Of a stretch of DNA of 64,000 nt, positions 8,290 to 17,032 are shown piece by piece (positions within the stretch are counted from its first letter, which is position 1; each line of letters opens with the position of its first letter). Source of the DNA: Microbacterium sp. BR1 (GTDB taxonomy: Bacteria > Actinomycetota > Actinomycetes > Actinomycetales > Microbacteriaceae). The position numbers were made by a program, and so were the translations under genes. The notes under the pieces are model-generated. The model saw nothing but the letters and a program-made list of their open reading frames with translations, was not told where the DNA came from and did not search any database. The stretch covers positions 1,054,001 through 1,118,000 of the forward strand of contig NZ_NMUN01000004.1 of the NCBI RefSeq assembly GCF_002812725.1, given 5' to 3'.

Positions 8290-9801
8290 ATGACGATCCC
8301 CGAAGCCCCGCCGCGCACCGCGCTCGCCCGACACCGGGACGCGGCTGCACGCCTGCCCTACCGCCACGTCGACGACGTGTTCATCGGCGGCGAGTACGTC
8401 GCGGCCGAGACCGGCGAGAGGCAGGACGTCATCGACCCCGCGACCGCCGAGGCATGGGGATCGGTCCCCGTCGCCTCCGACCGCGACGTCGACCGTGCGG
8501 TGCGCGCCGCACGCGCCGCCTTCCCCGGCTGGGCGGGGCTCGCCCCCGGGGAACGCGCGGCGCGGATGCGCGCGTGGGCGGACGCGATCGAGCGGCGGAG
8601 CGATCCCCTCGCCGTGACGAACTCTCTCGAGAACGGTTCGCCCCTCGCGGAGACCTCCGGCCAGGCCGCGAACGCCGCCGGGATCATCCGCTACTTCGCG
8701 GGCCTCGCAGACATCCTGGAGCGCGAGGACGTCCGCGTCGCCCCGCTGGACCCGACGCAGGCGACGACCGTGCGGCGCGAGCCGATCGGCGTGTGCGCGC
8801 TGATCGCTCCGTGGAACTTCCCCATCAATCTCGTCGTCATCAAGCTCGCGCCGGCGCTGATCGCCGGCTGCACGGTCGTGGTGAAGCCGGCGTCTCCGAC
8901 GCCGCTGTCGATCCGCTTTCTGCTCGATGCCGCCGTCGAGGCGGGCATTCCGGCGGGCGTCGTGAATCTCATCACCGGCGATGCCCGCGTCGGCGATCGG
9001 CTCGTGCGTCATCCGGACGTCGACAAGGTCGCCTTCACCGGGTCGACGCCCGTGGGCCGCCGGATCGCGGCGGCGTGCGGGGAGCTCCTGCGCCCGGTGA
9101 CGCTCGAACTCGGCGGGAAATCCGCGGCCATCGTCCTCCCGGACGCGGACGTCGCGCATCTGCAGCGCGTGCTCATCCGCTCCTGTCTGCGCAACACGGG
9201 TCAGACGTGCTACATCTCGACGCGGCTCATCGTCACCCCCGAGCGCTACGAAGAGGTCGTCGATGCCGTCGCGGCCACGGTCTCGGCCGCCGTCCAGGGC
9301 GACCCGCTCGACCCGGCGACGGTGTTCGGCCCCTCGGCGACGCGCGCGCAGCAGGGCATCGTGCGCGACTACATCCGCAGCGGCATTGCGGAGGGCGCGC
9401 GGGTCGTCACCGGCGGCGACGTCGAACCCGCGATCGCGGAGGGCTTCTTCGTGACGCCCACCGTCTTCGCCGACGTCACCGCCGAGATGGCGATCGCCCG
9501 CGAGGAGATCTTCGGCCCCGTGCTGTCGATCATGCCCGCGCGCGACGTCGACGAGGCGGTCGCCCTCGCGAACGCCACACCGTTCGGTCTCGGCGGCATC
9601 GTGTTCGGGCAGAACGAGGACCGCGCCTTCGAGGTCGCCACCCGGGTCGACACGGGCTCGATCGGCATCAATTTCTTCGGCTCGAACCACGCCGCGCCGT
9701 TCGGCGGTCGCCGCGACTCGGGCTTGGGCGTCGAGTACGGCGTCGAGGGGCTCAACGCCTACCTCACCTACCAGTCGGTGCACCGCAGGGTGCGCGCGTG
9801 A
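8290..9801 (+). CDS. NAD(P)-dependent aldehyde dehydrogenase
   Basis: 503 residues of the ALDH superfamily. Motifs include PWNFP, the nucleotide-binding GSTPVGRR, the general base Glu in LELGGKSA near residue 273 and the catalytic Cys near 307 in NTGQTCYIS. An AGGAGGA stands nine bases before the ATG. It would oxidise the aromatic aldehyde made by the dehydrogenase to the acid (a 4-hydroxybenzoate-type product if the substrate is p-cresol), the CreC step. No protocatechuate or 4-hydroxybenzoate hydroxylase genes follow, so the acid must leave to another locus. Confidence 0.92.
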   Translation: MTIPEAPPRTALARHRDAAARLPYRHVDDVFIGGEYVAAETGERQDVIDPATAEAWGSVPVASDRDVDRAVRAARAAFPGWAGLAPGERAARMRAWADAIERRSDPLAVTNSLENGSPLAETSGQAANAAGIIRYFAGLADILEREDVRVAPLDPTQATTVRREPIGVCALIAPWNFPINLVVIKLAPALIAGCTVVVKPASPTPLSIRFLLDAAVEAGIPAGVVNLITGDARVGDRLVRHPDVDKVAFTGSTPVGRRIAAACGELLRPVTLELGGKSAAIVLPDADVAHLQRVLIRSCLRNTGQTCYISTRLIVTPERYEEVVDAVAATVSAAVQGDPLDPATVFGPSATRAQQGIVRDYIRSGIAEGARVVTGGDVEPAIAEGFFVTPTVFADVTAEMAIAREEIFGPVLSIMPARDVDEAVALANATPFGLGGIVFGQNEDRAFEVATRVDTGSIGINFFGSNHAAPFGGRRDSGLGVEYGVEGLNAYLTYQSVHRRVRA

Positions 9802-10178
9802 CGGGAGTCGTCCTGCGCTGGGGCGTCAAGCGCAGCCTGCAGGAGTACGTACGCTCCGCCGGCGGCGCGATCGAGGCGGGAGACGGTGCCGTCTGGGACG
9901 ACGACGAGGCGCTCTTTCCCGCGGATCCGCGCATCCCGGGCGGCTTCCGCGGCTTCGTGCGATTCCGGGCGCACGAGGGGATGCTCGACTGGACCGTCGC
10001 CGAACCGCGCTTCGAGAAGGACCGGGCGGAGCTCACGGTCCGCGGTCGCGACGGGGCCCGCATCGTGTTCGCCACGATCGTCGGCGACGAGGCGCGCCTG
10101 ACCGTGGACGGGGCGCTGATGTTGGGCGGCTTCTACGCCACCGGGACGGTCATGGACACCGTCTCCGTCCGGCCCTGA
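9798..10178 (+). CDS. Single HtaA-type haem-binding domain protein, no signal peptide
   Basis: 126 residues starting with GTG, overlapping the aldehyde dehydrogenase stop (GTGA). The sequence follows the HtaA domain from end to end: LRWGVKRSLQEY near the start, GFRGFVRFRAHEGMLDW in the middle and GGFYATGTVMDTVSV at the end. The likely haem-ligand positions of HtaA domains, Tyr17 and His59, are present. Known HtaA proteins are secreted or surface haem receptors; this one has neither signal peptide nor membrane anchor and is the last gene of a P450 operon, so it is probably cytoplasmic. It might hold or hand over haem for the P450, or the fold may bind the aromatic substrate. Domain call by eye; role unknown. 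Confidence 0.7.
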   Translation: MTGVVLRWGVKRSLQEYVRSAGGAIEAGDGAVWDDDEALFPADPRIPGGFRGFVRFRAHEGMLDWTVAEPRFEKDRAELTVRGRDGARIVFATIVGDEARLTVDGALMLGGFYATGTVMDTVSVRP

Positions 10179-10197
10179 CCGGGCGCGGGAGAGAGCG

Positions 10198-10203
10198 TAC
10201 GCT
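10198..10203 (+). promoter_or_regulatory. Leaderless -10 box (TACGCT) of the HEAT-repeat gene
   Basis: TACGCT lies six bases before the ATG at 10210, and there is no ribosome site between. This is the spacing expected for a leaderless actinobacterial transcript. It separates this gene from the catabolic operon that ends 20 bases upstream. Confidence 0.5.
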
Positions 10204-10209
10204 CGGATC

Positions 10210-10896
10210 ATGGTCAGCGCTGACGCCACGATCGCGGAGTTGCAGGGGCTGGATCGGTCGGAGTGGCCGGCGTACCTGGCCGAGCACTCGGGCCTGCCCG
10301 GCCCGCGCGCCAATCTCCCGTTGGTCGAGACGGTCGCGGGACTCGCTGATGCCCTCGCGATCGACGAACTGGTGCGAAGCGGCGACGAGTACCCGCTGAT
10401 GTGCGCGGCTGCGGCCCTCGGGCGCCGCGCAGACGATCCCGAGTCCGAGTCGAGGGCACACGACCTTGCCTCCGACGAGCATTGGCGGGTGAGAGAAGGC
10501 GTCGCGATCGGCCTCCAGCTGTTGGGCGATGTCGCACCGGCCGCGCTGAGCTCCGTCGTGCTGAGGTGGGCCGACGATCCGGACCCGTGGGTTCAGCGCG
10601 CTGCCGCGGCCGCGATCTGCCAGCCGCGTCTCCTGCGCACTCCCGACGCCGCGGCGCTCGCGATCGAGGTCTGCAGACGAGTGACGCGTCAGCTCGCAAC
10701 GCTTCCCGCCGAGCGCCGCACGCATCCCGATGCGCGGAAGCTCCGGCAGGCGCTCGGATATTGCTGGAGCGTCGCGATCGCCGCCGATCCCATCCCTGGC
10801 CTTGCCTCTTTCGCCGATCTGGACACCGCCGATCCCGATATCGCGTGGATCGTGAACCAGAACCGGCACAAGAAGCGCCTGTCCGTTCTGCTCTGA
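10210..10896 (+). CDS. HEAT-like repeat protein, function unknown
   Basis: 228 residues, largely helical, with repeated helix pairs carrying DPxxxVRxGVA-like turns (SDEHWRVREGVAIGLQLLG, DDPDPWVQRAAAAAICQP) typical of HEAT repeats. No signal peptide, membrane segment or catalytic motif is visible. It has its own leaderless-type -10 box and lies between two catabolic clusters without an evident link to either. HEAT proteins are usually scaffolds or DNA/protein binders; a DNA-glycosylase-like HEAT protein (AlkD type) is possible, but the catalytic residues cannot be confirmed by eye. Confidence 0.75.
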   Translation: MVSADATIAELQGLDRSEWPAYLAEHSGLPGPRANLPLVETVAGLADALAIDELVRSGDEYPLMCAAAALGRRADDPESESRAHDLASDEHWRVREGVAIGLQLLGDVAPAALSSVVLRWADDPDPWVQRAAAAAICQPRLLRTPDAAALAIEVCRRVTRQLATLPAERRTHPDARKLRQALGYCWSVAIAADPIPGLASFADLDTADPDIAWIVNQNRHKKRLSVLL

Positions 10897-11002
10897 CGGC
10901 GCACTGCACTGCATCCGCGGGGTGCTCGCGGGGATCTTGGCGATGAGCACGCTGGCCCAGCCCATCCGCGCCTGCGTCATCAGCGCAGGTGCATGCTCTC
11001 CG

Positions 11003-12617
11003 TCACGAGCCGTGCGCCGTAGTCATCAGCCTGAGAGCCGCATCGATCCGAAAGCGGTGATCCACGTCCTTCAGATCCATCGACAGGATCTCCTCGATCC
11101 GCATGACCCGGTAGCGCACGGTGTTCGCGTGGACGTGCAGCCGTGCCGCCGTCCGGCCGAGGTGGCGATCGCATTTCAGGTAGGCCGTGAGCGTGCGCAG
11201 GTACTCCGTCCCCGATGTCTCATCGGCTGCGGCCAGCGGGCCAAGCAGGTGCTCAATCTGTCGGCCGAGGCGCTCTGACGAGACTCCGCCGGCCAGCGTC
11301 GCGTCGATCGTGTTCACCGTGCGAACGCGGGGGCCGTGCTCGTCGGACCGTGCGGACTCCCCGATCGATGCGATGTTGTCGAGGCAGACGCGCAGGTTTT
11401 TTTGCTCCATCGCATGCTTCGCCGATCACCACGACCCACGGCTCGGAGCCGATCCTGGGGAGGATGCCGTGCTCGATCTTGTCGCGAATGTGCGGGATCC
11501 CGTCGGTCGCGTCGAGTAAGGCGACCAGTTCATCGCCCCGACGGCAGAGCGGGGTGTGGGGCAGAACGCTCTCGAGGGCATCGCCCAGTAGTCCGGCGTC
11601 GATGTCGGTCGCAGCACCCCGGTGGTTCGGGCGGCGCGCGAAGAGGGCGGGGGCGCGCGAAGGTCCGTGCCATTCGTGATCGAGAAGCTCGTTGAGCTGC
11701 GCGTTGCCATCATCCAGGATCGATCTGGCCCGGATCGCAAGATCGGTTAGCAGGCCCCCGATCATCGAGGTCGAGGTGCGCAGCAGCCTCGTCTCCGACC
11801 GCGTCAGCTCGCGATTCCCTCGGACGACGAAAGCGAAATCGCCGGTGCGTCCGGCGATGTGCGTCCAGCGCACTTCCGGATCGCGCATGGTTCGGTCGGC
11901 CACGACCACGTCGATCGCCGCTCCTTCACGCTGCCGCAGCTCAACCGTCATCCCCAGGTCCTGTGCGAGTATCTCGAGCGCTCTGTGGGCGCCACCACGA
12001 AGGCTGAGCGAGTCGGCGACGAGTTCCGTGGTGCGCATCGCGCGGTCCGTTGCGGCGAGCTCCTCCTGGGCGGTAAGGAGAGCGCCCCGCACGGCATCGA
12101 CTTCGCGAAGCGACGCCACGCATGCTGACAAGGTCTGCGCGATTTGGCCCATGCGATCCAGCTGGACTTCGGTCCAGTCATGCATGTGCCGATCGGCGGC
12201 GTAGATGACGCCGAAGATGTGCTCGCCGGCATAGACGGGAAGCGTCAGCGTCGCCAGAATCCCCTCCTGATCGATGACACGCGCCATCACCGGTCCGCGG
12301 CGGGGGTCTGCGGCGTAGTTTCGGCACGTCGCGGCGATCCCGTCGAGGGCGACCCGTCCGCCGATGCCCTCACCCAGCGCGAGTGTCCACGACGACGCCA
12401 TCTCGACGGTCCGAAGGCCCGTGTGGGCACCCATCAGGAGGTGCCCGTCGACGATCGGAGCCACCCAGGACACGTCGCATTCCACCCAGGCGACGACCTC
12501 TTCGGTCGCAGCTTTCATCGCCTCGTGGACCGAGCGTGCGGCGAGCAGTTGGCGCAGGAAACGGGCGCGCGGGTCCGCTCCGGCTGGTTCCGGTGTGTCG
12601 TCGGTCGGGTGGACCAC
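11003..12617 (-). pseudogene. PucR-family transcriptional regulator with GAF domain, split by a +1 frameshift
   Basis: The upstream frame (start 12617) encodes a GAF-type sensor domain (about residues 15-175) and a middle region; the downstream frame encodes a C-terminal PucR HTH: TAYLKCDRHLGRTAARLHVH followed by NTVRYRVMRIEEIL. The frames meet at a run of seven T on the plus strand (11397-11403, A7 in the gene). With six A the reading continues unbroken through GAKNLRVCLDNIAS into the HTH; with seven, the upstream frame runs on into unrelated Arg-rich sequence. Either a sequencing error, a real mutation, or slippage at the homopolymer. As an intact gene it would be about 538 residues and, being divergent from the aromatic operon at 12801, its probable activator. 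Confidence 0.75.
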
Positions 12618-12666
12618 TGCCCCTCTCCTCTTCGTCGAGTCGGGTGTAGCAGCGATTGTATTCGGC

Positions 12667-12681
12667 TGTCACGCGCTGACA
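12667..12681. promoter_or_regulatory. Candidate operator, TGTCA-N5-TGACA, in the divergent regulator/operon gap
   Basis: A perfect 5-bp inverted repeat (TGTCACGCGCTGACA) in the 183-base gap between the PucR-type regulator and the monooxygenase gene. A further TGTCACGACGTGTC lies at 12701-12714. These could be binding sites for the regulator. No good -35/-10 pair could be fixed here. Confidence 0.35.
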
Positions 12682-12800
12682 ACCGACAGCCCGAGAACTT
12701 TGTCACGACGTGTCTATCGTCGCTCCACGCCACCCGGAAGAGTCAATCGTGCCGTCCGGGAACTCCACCGGCGGACCCGACAACGACGTCAGGAGATCCC

Positions 12801-14429
12801 ATGACCCCTTCCCCCACCGATAACGCTCAGACGGTGCTCGTTGCAGGCGGAGGCCCGATCGGACTGGCAGTCGCGATCGATCTCGCCTTGCGCGGCGTGC
12901 GCACGATCGTCTTCGAGGCTCGTCTTCCCGACGAGTCGTTCGGACCGCGTACCAACCAGACCAACGCGCGCTCGATGGAACACTTCCGGCGCTGGGGCAT
13001 CGCCGACGCACTGAGGCGCAATGACCCGATCGACCCCGAGATGAAGCGCGACGTACGGTTCATGACTCGCGTCGTCGGCGGCCACACCCTGGCCAACCTG
13101 GAGGGCGGCGTCGAGTGGGCGGCCCGGTTCCCCTTCGCCGCCGAGACCCCGGAATGGGCGCCGAACCCCGCGATCGAGAAGACCCTCCGCGACCGGGCCG
13201 CGGAGCTCTACGAGATCGACCTGCGGTTCGGCATCGAAGTGACAGGCTTCGCGCAGACCGATGATGGAGTCACCGTGGAGTTCGTCGATCGGGACGGCAT
13301 TGCAGGGTCGGCGAGCGGGGCGTACCTGGTCGGCGCCGACGGCAGCCGCAGCTTCGTCCGCAGGCAGCTGGGCGTCAAGCTCGAAGGCCTGCCGAACCTC
13401 ACCTCCGCGATGGCCTGGCACGTCCGCGCCCCCAAACTGAAGGAACTCGCCCGTCCCACGGGGCTATCGGCCTTCTACTGGCTGATCAACGAGGACCGCA
13501 CGGGTCTCATCGTGTTCGCCCAGGACTCCGACGACACCTATCTGTTCTTCGACGCCCCCGCACCGGACGGCGTCGACCCCGACGACTGGTCCTCCGTGAG
13601 CGCGTACTATTTGCGCCAGCTGGGAACGGACACCGAGCTCGAATCGCTCGGTGGCGGTCAGCTGATGGTCCACTCCGTGATGGCGCCGCGCTACGACCAC
13701 GGGCGCGTTCTGCTCGCCGGTGACGCCGCCCACCTGATCTCGCCGTATGGCGGGTTCGGCATGAACATCGGCATCGGCGACGCCGCCGACCTGGGCTGGA
13801 AGATCGGTGCAACCCTGCAGGGATGGGGTGGCTCCGCGCTCATCCCCAGCTACAGCCAAGAGCGCCGAGAGGCCGAGGAGTGGATCCTCGACGTGTGCGC
13901 GAAGAACACCTCTCTCATCGGACCGAACATGGCACGCGATCACATGGAGCAGGACGGTCCGGGCGGCGACGCGGCACGAGCGGAAGTCACCGAGATGATC
14001 TTCGAGAAGAAGGTGTCGGAGCTGAAGAGCATGGGCGCGCAGCTCGGGTACCAATACAACGGGTCCCCGATCATCGCGCATCAACCGAACCCGCCGGAGT
14101 CGACCGCCGGCGACTACATCCCCACCGCGTCACCCGGCTCGCGCCTTCCGCACGTCTGGCTCGATGACACGACCTCGCTGTACGACCGGCTGGGGCCATG
14201 GTTCACGCTGGTCGTGACGGAGGAGGGACCGGACACCACCCCGTTCGAGGCTGCGGCCCACGACCGAGGTGTCCCGCTGCTCGTCCTCACCCCGGGCTCG
14301 CAGGAGCTCGCCGAGTTGTGCGAGGCGAAGCTCGTGCTGGTGCGCCCCGATCAGCACGTCGCATGGCGCGGTGACGTGGCGCCAGCGGATGTCGAGACCC
14401 TGATCGACCTGGTGCGTGGGCATGTCTGA
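12801..14429 (+). CDS. FAD-dependent aromatic monooxygenase (PheA/TfdB/MhpA family)
   Basis: 542 residues. The FAD motif GGGPIG starts near residue 16, the second FAD/NADPH motif VGADGSRS is near 178, and the ribityl-binding LLAGDAAHLISPYGGFGMN is near 305; a thioredoxin-like C-terminal domain follows, as in phenol hydroxylases of this family. The ATG at 12801 follows AGGAGA; the frame is open far upstream, but that part overlaps the divergent regulator. It would hydroxylate a phenolic ring with NAD(P)H and oxygen to make a catechol or hydroquinone for ring cleavage by the operon's dioxygenase. Exact substrate unknown; 3-hydroxyphenylpropionate-like and chlorophenol-like hydroxylases are both in this family. 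Confidence 0.88.
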   Translation: MTPSPTDNAQTVLVAGGGPIGLAVAIDLALRGVRTIVFEARLPDESFGPRTNQTNARSMEHFRRWGIADALRRNDPIDPEMKRDVRFMTRVVGGHTLANLEGGVEWAARFPFAAETPEWAPNPAIEKTLRDRAAELYEIDLRFGIEVTGFAQTDDGVTVEFVDRDGIAGSASGAYLVGADGSRSFVRRQLGVKLEGLPNLTSAMAWHVRAPKLKELARPTGLSAFYWLINEDRTGLIVFAQDSDDTYLFFDAPAPDGVDPDDWSSVSAYYLRQLGTDTELESLGGGQLMVHSVMAPRYDHGRVLLAGDAAHLISPYGGFGMNIGIGDAADLGWKIGATLQGWGGSALIPSYSQERREAEEWILDVCAKNTSLIGPNMARDHMEQDGPGGDAARAEVTEMIFEKKVSELKSMGAQLGYQYNGSPIIAHQPNPPESTAGDYIPTASPGSRLPHVWLDDTTSLYDRLGPWFTLVVTEEGPDTTPFEAAAHDRGVPLLVLTPGSQELAELCEAKLVLVRPDQHVAWRGDVAPADVETLIDLVRGHV

Positions 14430-15237
14430 CCGTCACGTCCGGGTGGGCGGCATCGACTGGGCCTGCACCGAGATGGGCGCGGGGCCGCTCGTGCTCTTTC
14501 TCCATGGCACGCTCAGCGGGCGAGTCACCTTCGCCGACACGATGGCGGCAGTCACGGGTCCGTACCGTCTGGTCGCGATCGACTGGCCTGGCCACGGCGA
14601 GTCGGGCTGGGACCCGGCAGGGTGGACAGCCGACGACCTGGTGGCGGCGATGCCGGAGCTCGTCTCGGCGCTGGGAGAGGAGTCTGCGATCCTCGTCGGT
14701 CTCTCGCAAGGCGGCGCGATCGCCACGCGCACCGCGATCCGCTACCCGGAGCTGGTCGACGCGATGGTGCTCATCAACGCGTCTCCCCAGCCTCCTGGGC
14801 CCGATGCGGTCGCCGCGGTCGCAGCGGTCGGCGACGCGCTCGCAGGGGACGACGAGACGGTCAGACGCGATGCGGCGGCAGGGCTCCAGCGCATCTTCCA
14901 CGCCCCCGGTTGGCTCGATGCACACCCCGACGCAGCCGAGCGCGAGCTCCAGCAGATGCTGGCGCACCCCCGGGAGGGTGTCGCCCTGGCCGCGCGGGTC
15001 CCCGCGACTTATCGGCCGGTCAGCGACCAGCTATCCCAGATCCGCTGCCCCACGCTCGTGGTGTGGGGCGAGCGCGACCCCGGCACATCGAGAGGACCGG
15101 AGATGGTCGACGCGATCCCTGACGCGGAACTCGTCGTCCTCCCCGGCGCAGGCCACCTGGCAACCCTCGAGGCGGCTGCGCCGACCGCGGCCGCCATCTC
15201 GGGATTCCTCGCCCGAGTTCACCCCGACCAGAAATGA
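14422..15237 (+). CDS. Alpha/beta hydrolase (ring-cleavage-product hydrolase candidate)
   Basis: 271 residues with an alpha/beta-hydrolase triad: nucleophile Ser in GLSQGG, Asp in VVWGERD and His in GAGHLATLE; the oxyanion motif HGTLSG is near residue 30. It overlaps the end of the monooxygenase gene by eight bases. In aromatic operons this fold commonly cleaves C-C bonds of meta-cleavage products (MhpC, BphD) or opens enol lactones. Placed next to a hydroxylase and an extradiol-type enzyme, the first role is likely; the sequence alone does not separate these options. Confidence 0.85.
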   Translation: MSDRHVRVGGIDWACTEMGAGPLVLFLHGTLSGRVTFADTMAAVTGPYRLVAIDWPGHGESGWDPAGWTADDLVAAMPELVSALGEESAILVGLSQGGAIATRTAIRYPELVDAMVLINASPQPPGPDAVAAVAAVGDALAGDDETVRRDAAAGLQRIFHAPGWLDAHPDAAERELQQMLAHPREGVALAARVPATYRPVSDQLSQIRCPTLVVWGERDPGTSRGPEMVDAIPDAELVVLPGAGHLATLEAAAPTAAAISGFLARVHPDQK

Positions 15238-15245
15238 GTTGAGAC

Positions 15246-16094
15246 ATGTACCTGGCCTCCATCGTGAATCGACCGACGATCTTCGTCGATGGTGCCCCCG
15301 TCGACGTCCACGACGCATCCGGCGGCCGCTTCCCCGCCGGGATCGCTGACATCTACGAGGTGTGGGACGAGTTCCGCGCCTGGGCGTCGGAGCAGAACGC
15401 CGGGCGTCCGGGCGATATCGACGTCGCCACGCTGGGCGCGCCGTCACCACGACCGTCGCAGGTCTTCGCCATCTCCCTCAACTATCTCGACCATGCGGAG
15501 GAGGCCTCGCTGCAGATCCCTGACTTTCCTTCTGTCTTCACAAAATTCCCGTCATGTATCGGCGCTCCGGCCGCACCGGTCGAGATCGCACGTCCGATGA
15601 CCGACTGGGAGCTCGAGCTCGTCGTGGTGATCGGTCGCGAGGGACACCTCGTGAGCGACGCTGACGGGTGGGACCACGTCGCCGGCCTCACCATCGGTCA
15701 GGACATCTCCGACCGGGAGCTCCAGCTCGCGGGGCCTTCGTATCCGCAGTTCAGCCTCGGCAAGTCGTTCCCCGGCTACGGACCGACCGGCCCGTGGCTG
15801 GTCAGCCCCGACGAGTTCGACAACCGCGATGACATTGCCCTGCGCTGCATCCTGGACGGGGAGGTGGTGCAGGACTTCCGTACGTCCAACCTCATTTTCA
15901 GCATCCCCCGGCTCGTCTCTCTCCTCTCGAGCGTCGTCACCCTGCGCCCAGGCGACCTGATCTTCACCGGTACCTCTTCCGGCGTCGGATTCGCCCGCAC
16001 CCCGAAGCGTTTCCTGGCTCCGGGTCAGGAGATCGTCAGCGAGGTCGAGGGGATCGGTGCTCTGCGCACCACCCTGGTCGCCTCGGGCTCGTGA
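15246..16094 (+). CDS. Fumarylacetoacetate hydrolase family protein (copy 1)
   Basis: 282 residues of the FAH fold. Metal-ligand carboxylates are seen in WELELVVVIG (ExE, about residues 120-130) and GQDISDRELQ; PRPSQVFAISLNYLDHAEE is the typical active-site entry. Members act as hydroxypentadienoate hydratases, oxo-acid decarboxylases or acylpyruvate hydrolases. The N-terminal 70 residues (FVDGAPVDVHDASGG) match the usual FAH leader. It begins nine bases after the hydrolase gene and is followed seven bases later by a second FAH gene; the pair may act in sequence, as decarboxylase and hydratase. Confidence 0.85.
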   Translation: MYLASIVNRPTIFVDGAPVDVHDASGGRFPAGIADIYEVWDEFRAWASEQNAGRPGDIDVATLGAPSPRPSQVFAISLNYLDHAEEASLQIPDFPSVFTKFPSCIGAPAAPVEIARPMTDWELELVVVIGREGHLVSDADGWDHVAGLTIGQDISDRELQLAGPSYPQFSLGKSFPGYGPTGPWLVSPDEFDNRDDIALRCILDGEVVQDFRTSNLIFSIPRLVSLLSSVVTLRPGDLIFTGTSSGVGFARTPKRFLAPGQEIVSEVEGIGALRTTLVASGS

Positions 16095-16101
16095 GTATCA
16101 G

Positions 16102-17031
16102 ATGAGATTCGTCACGTACGCGTCCTCCGACGGCGACAACCGCGTGGGCGTGATCGCCGACGCGGTAGTGCATGGGCTGGATTCGGGGCCCAGCATGGTC
16201 GACTTGCTCGACGCCGGTGAGCTCCAGACGCAGGGCGAGAGGGCTTTGAGACGGCCCGCCGAGGTCGTCGAGTTGGACAAGGCGCTGCTCCGAAGTCCGC
16301 TGCAACCGCGGTCGATCCGCGACTGCGCGGGGTTCCTCCAGCACCTGCGAAACGTGTCTTCGGCGATCGATATGCCCGTGGACGAGCGATTCGAGACCTT
16401 CCCGCCCGCGTACTTCACGAACCCGGATGTGCGCTTCGGCCCACGCGACGATGTCCCGATGGCGCCCGACACCGAGATGTTCGACTTCGAGCTCGAGATT
16501 GCGGCGGTCATCGGACGGGTCGGATGCGACATCCCGCTCGCCGATGCGGAGTCCCATATCGCGGGCTTCATGGTCTACTGCGACTGGAGCTCGCGGGATC
16601 TGCAGATGAAGGAGATGCCGTTGCGCCTCGGGCCGGGCAAGGGCAAGGACACCGCCAACACGCTGGGACCCGCTCTCGTGACTCCCGACGAGATCGAGCC
16701 GTTCCGGTCGGGTGCAGGCTACGACCTGGAGATGACCGTGCGCGTCGATGACGAACTCGTCAGCCATGGGCGCTGGAGTTCGATCGACTGGGGCTTCGCC
16801 GACATGATCGCGTTCGCATCGCGCGGAACGAGGCTGCGGCCGGGCGACGTGATCGGTTCAGGCACCGTCGAGAGCGGATGCCTATTCGAGCAATACGTCA
16901 CCGATCGCCAGAACTTCCGTGGATGGCTGCAGCCAGGCGACGATGTCCGGCTCGCGGTGGAGCAGCTGGGCGAGCTGCGCCACCGAGTCGTCGCAGCGCC
17001 GACGGCCGAACGTCTGAGCACGGGGTACTGA
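16102..17031 (+). CDS. Fumarylacetoacetate hydrolase family protein (copy 2)
   Basis: 309 residues, a second FAH-fold enzyme with the carboxylate motif FDFELEIAAVIG and the following CDWSSRDLQMKEMP. It also has LRPGDVIGSGTVESG, the conserved C-terminal substrate loop. It differs clearly from the upstream copy in length and active-site surroundings (for example LGPGKGKDTANTLG), closer to fumarylacetoacetases and gentisate-pathway hydrolases. Likely role: hydrolysis or hydration of a ring-cleavage product. Followed by one base and the ATG of the acyl-CoA ligase. Confidence 0.85.
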   Translation: MRFVTYASSDGDNRVGVIADAVVHGLDSGPSMVDLLDAGELQTQGERALRRPAEVVELDKALLRSPLQPRSIRDCAGFLQHLRNVSSAIDMPVDERFETFPPAYFTNPDVRFGPRDDVPMAPDTEMFDFELEIAAVIGRVGCDIPLADAESHIAGFMVYCDWSSRDLQMKEMPLRLGPGKGKDTANTLGPALVTPDEIEPFRSGAGYDLEMTVRVDDELVSHGRWSSIDWGFADMIAFASRGTRLRPGDVIGSGTVESGCLFEQYVTDRQNFRGWLQPGDDVRLAVEQLGELRHRVVAAPTAERLSTGY

Positions 17032-17032
17032 G

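Noticed and set aside
12144..12800. N-terminal extension of the FAD monooxygenase frame to 12144
   Set aside because: The upstream part is antisense to the PucR-type regulator, and the family's FAD motif starts right after the ATG at 12801, which has AGGAGA before it.
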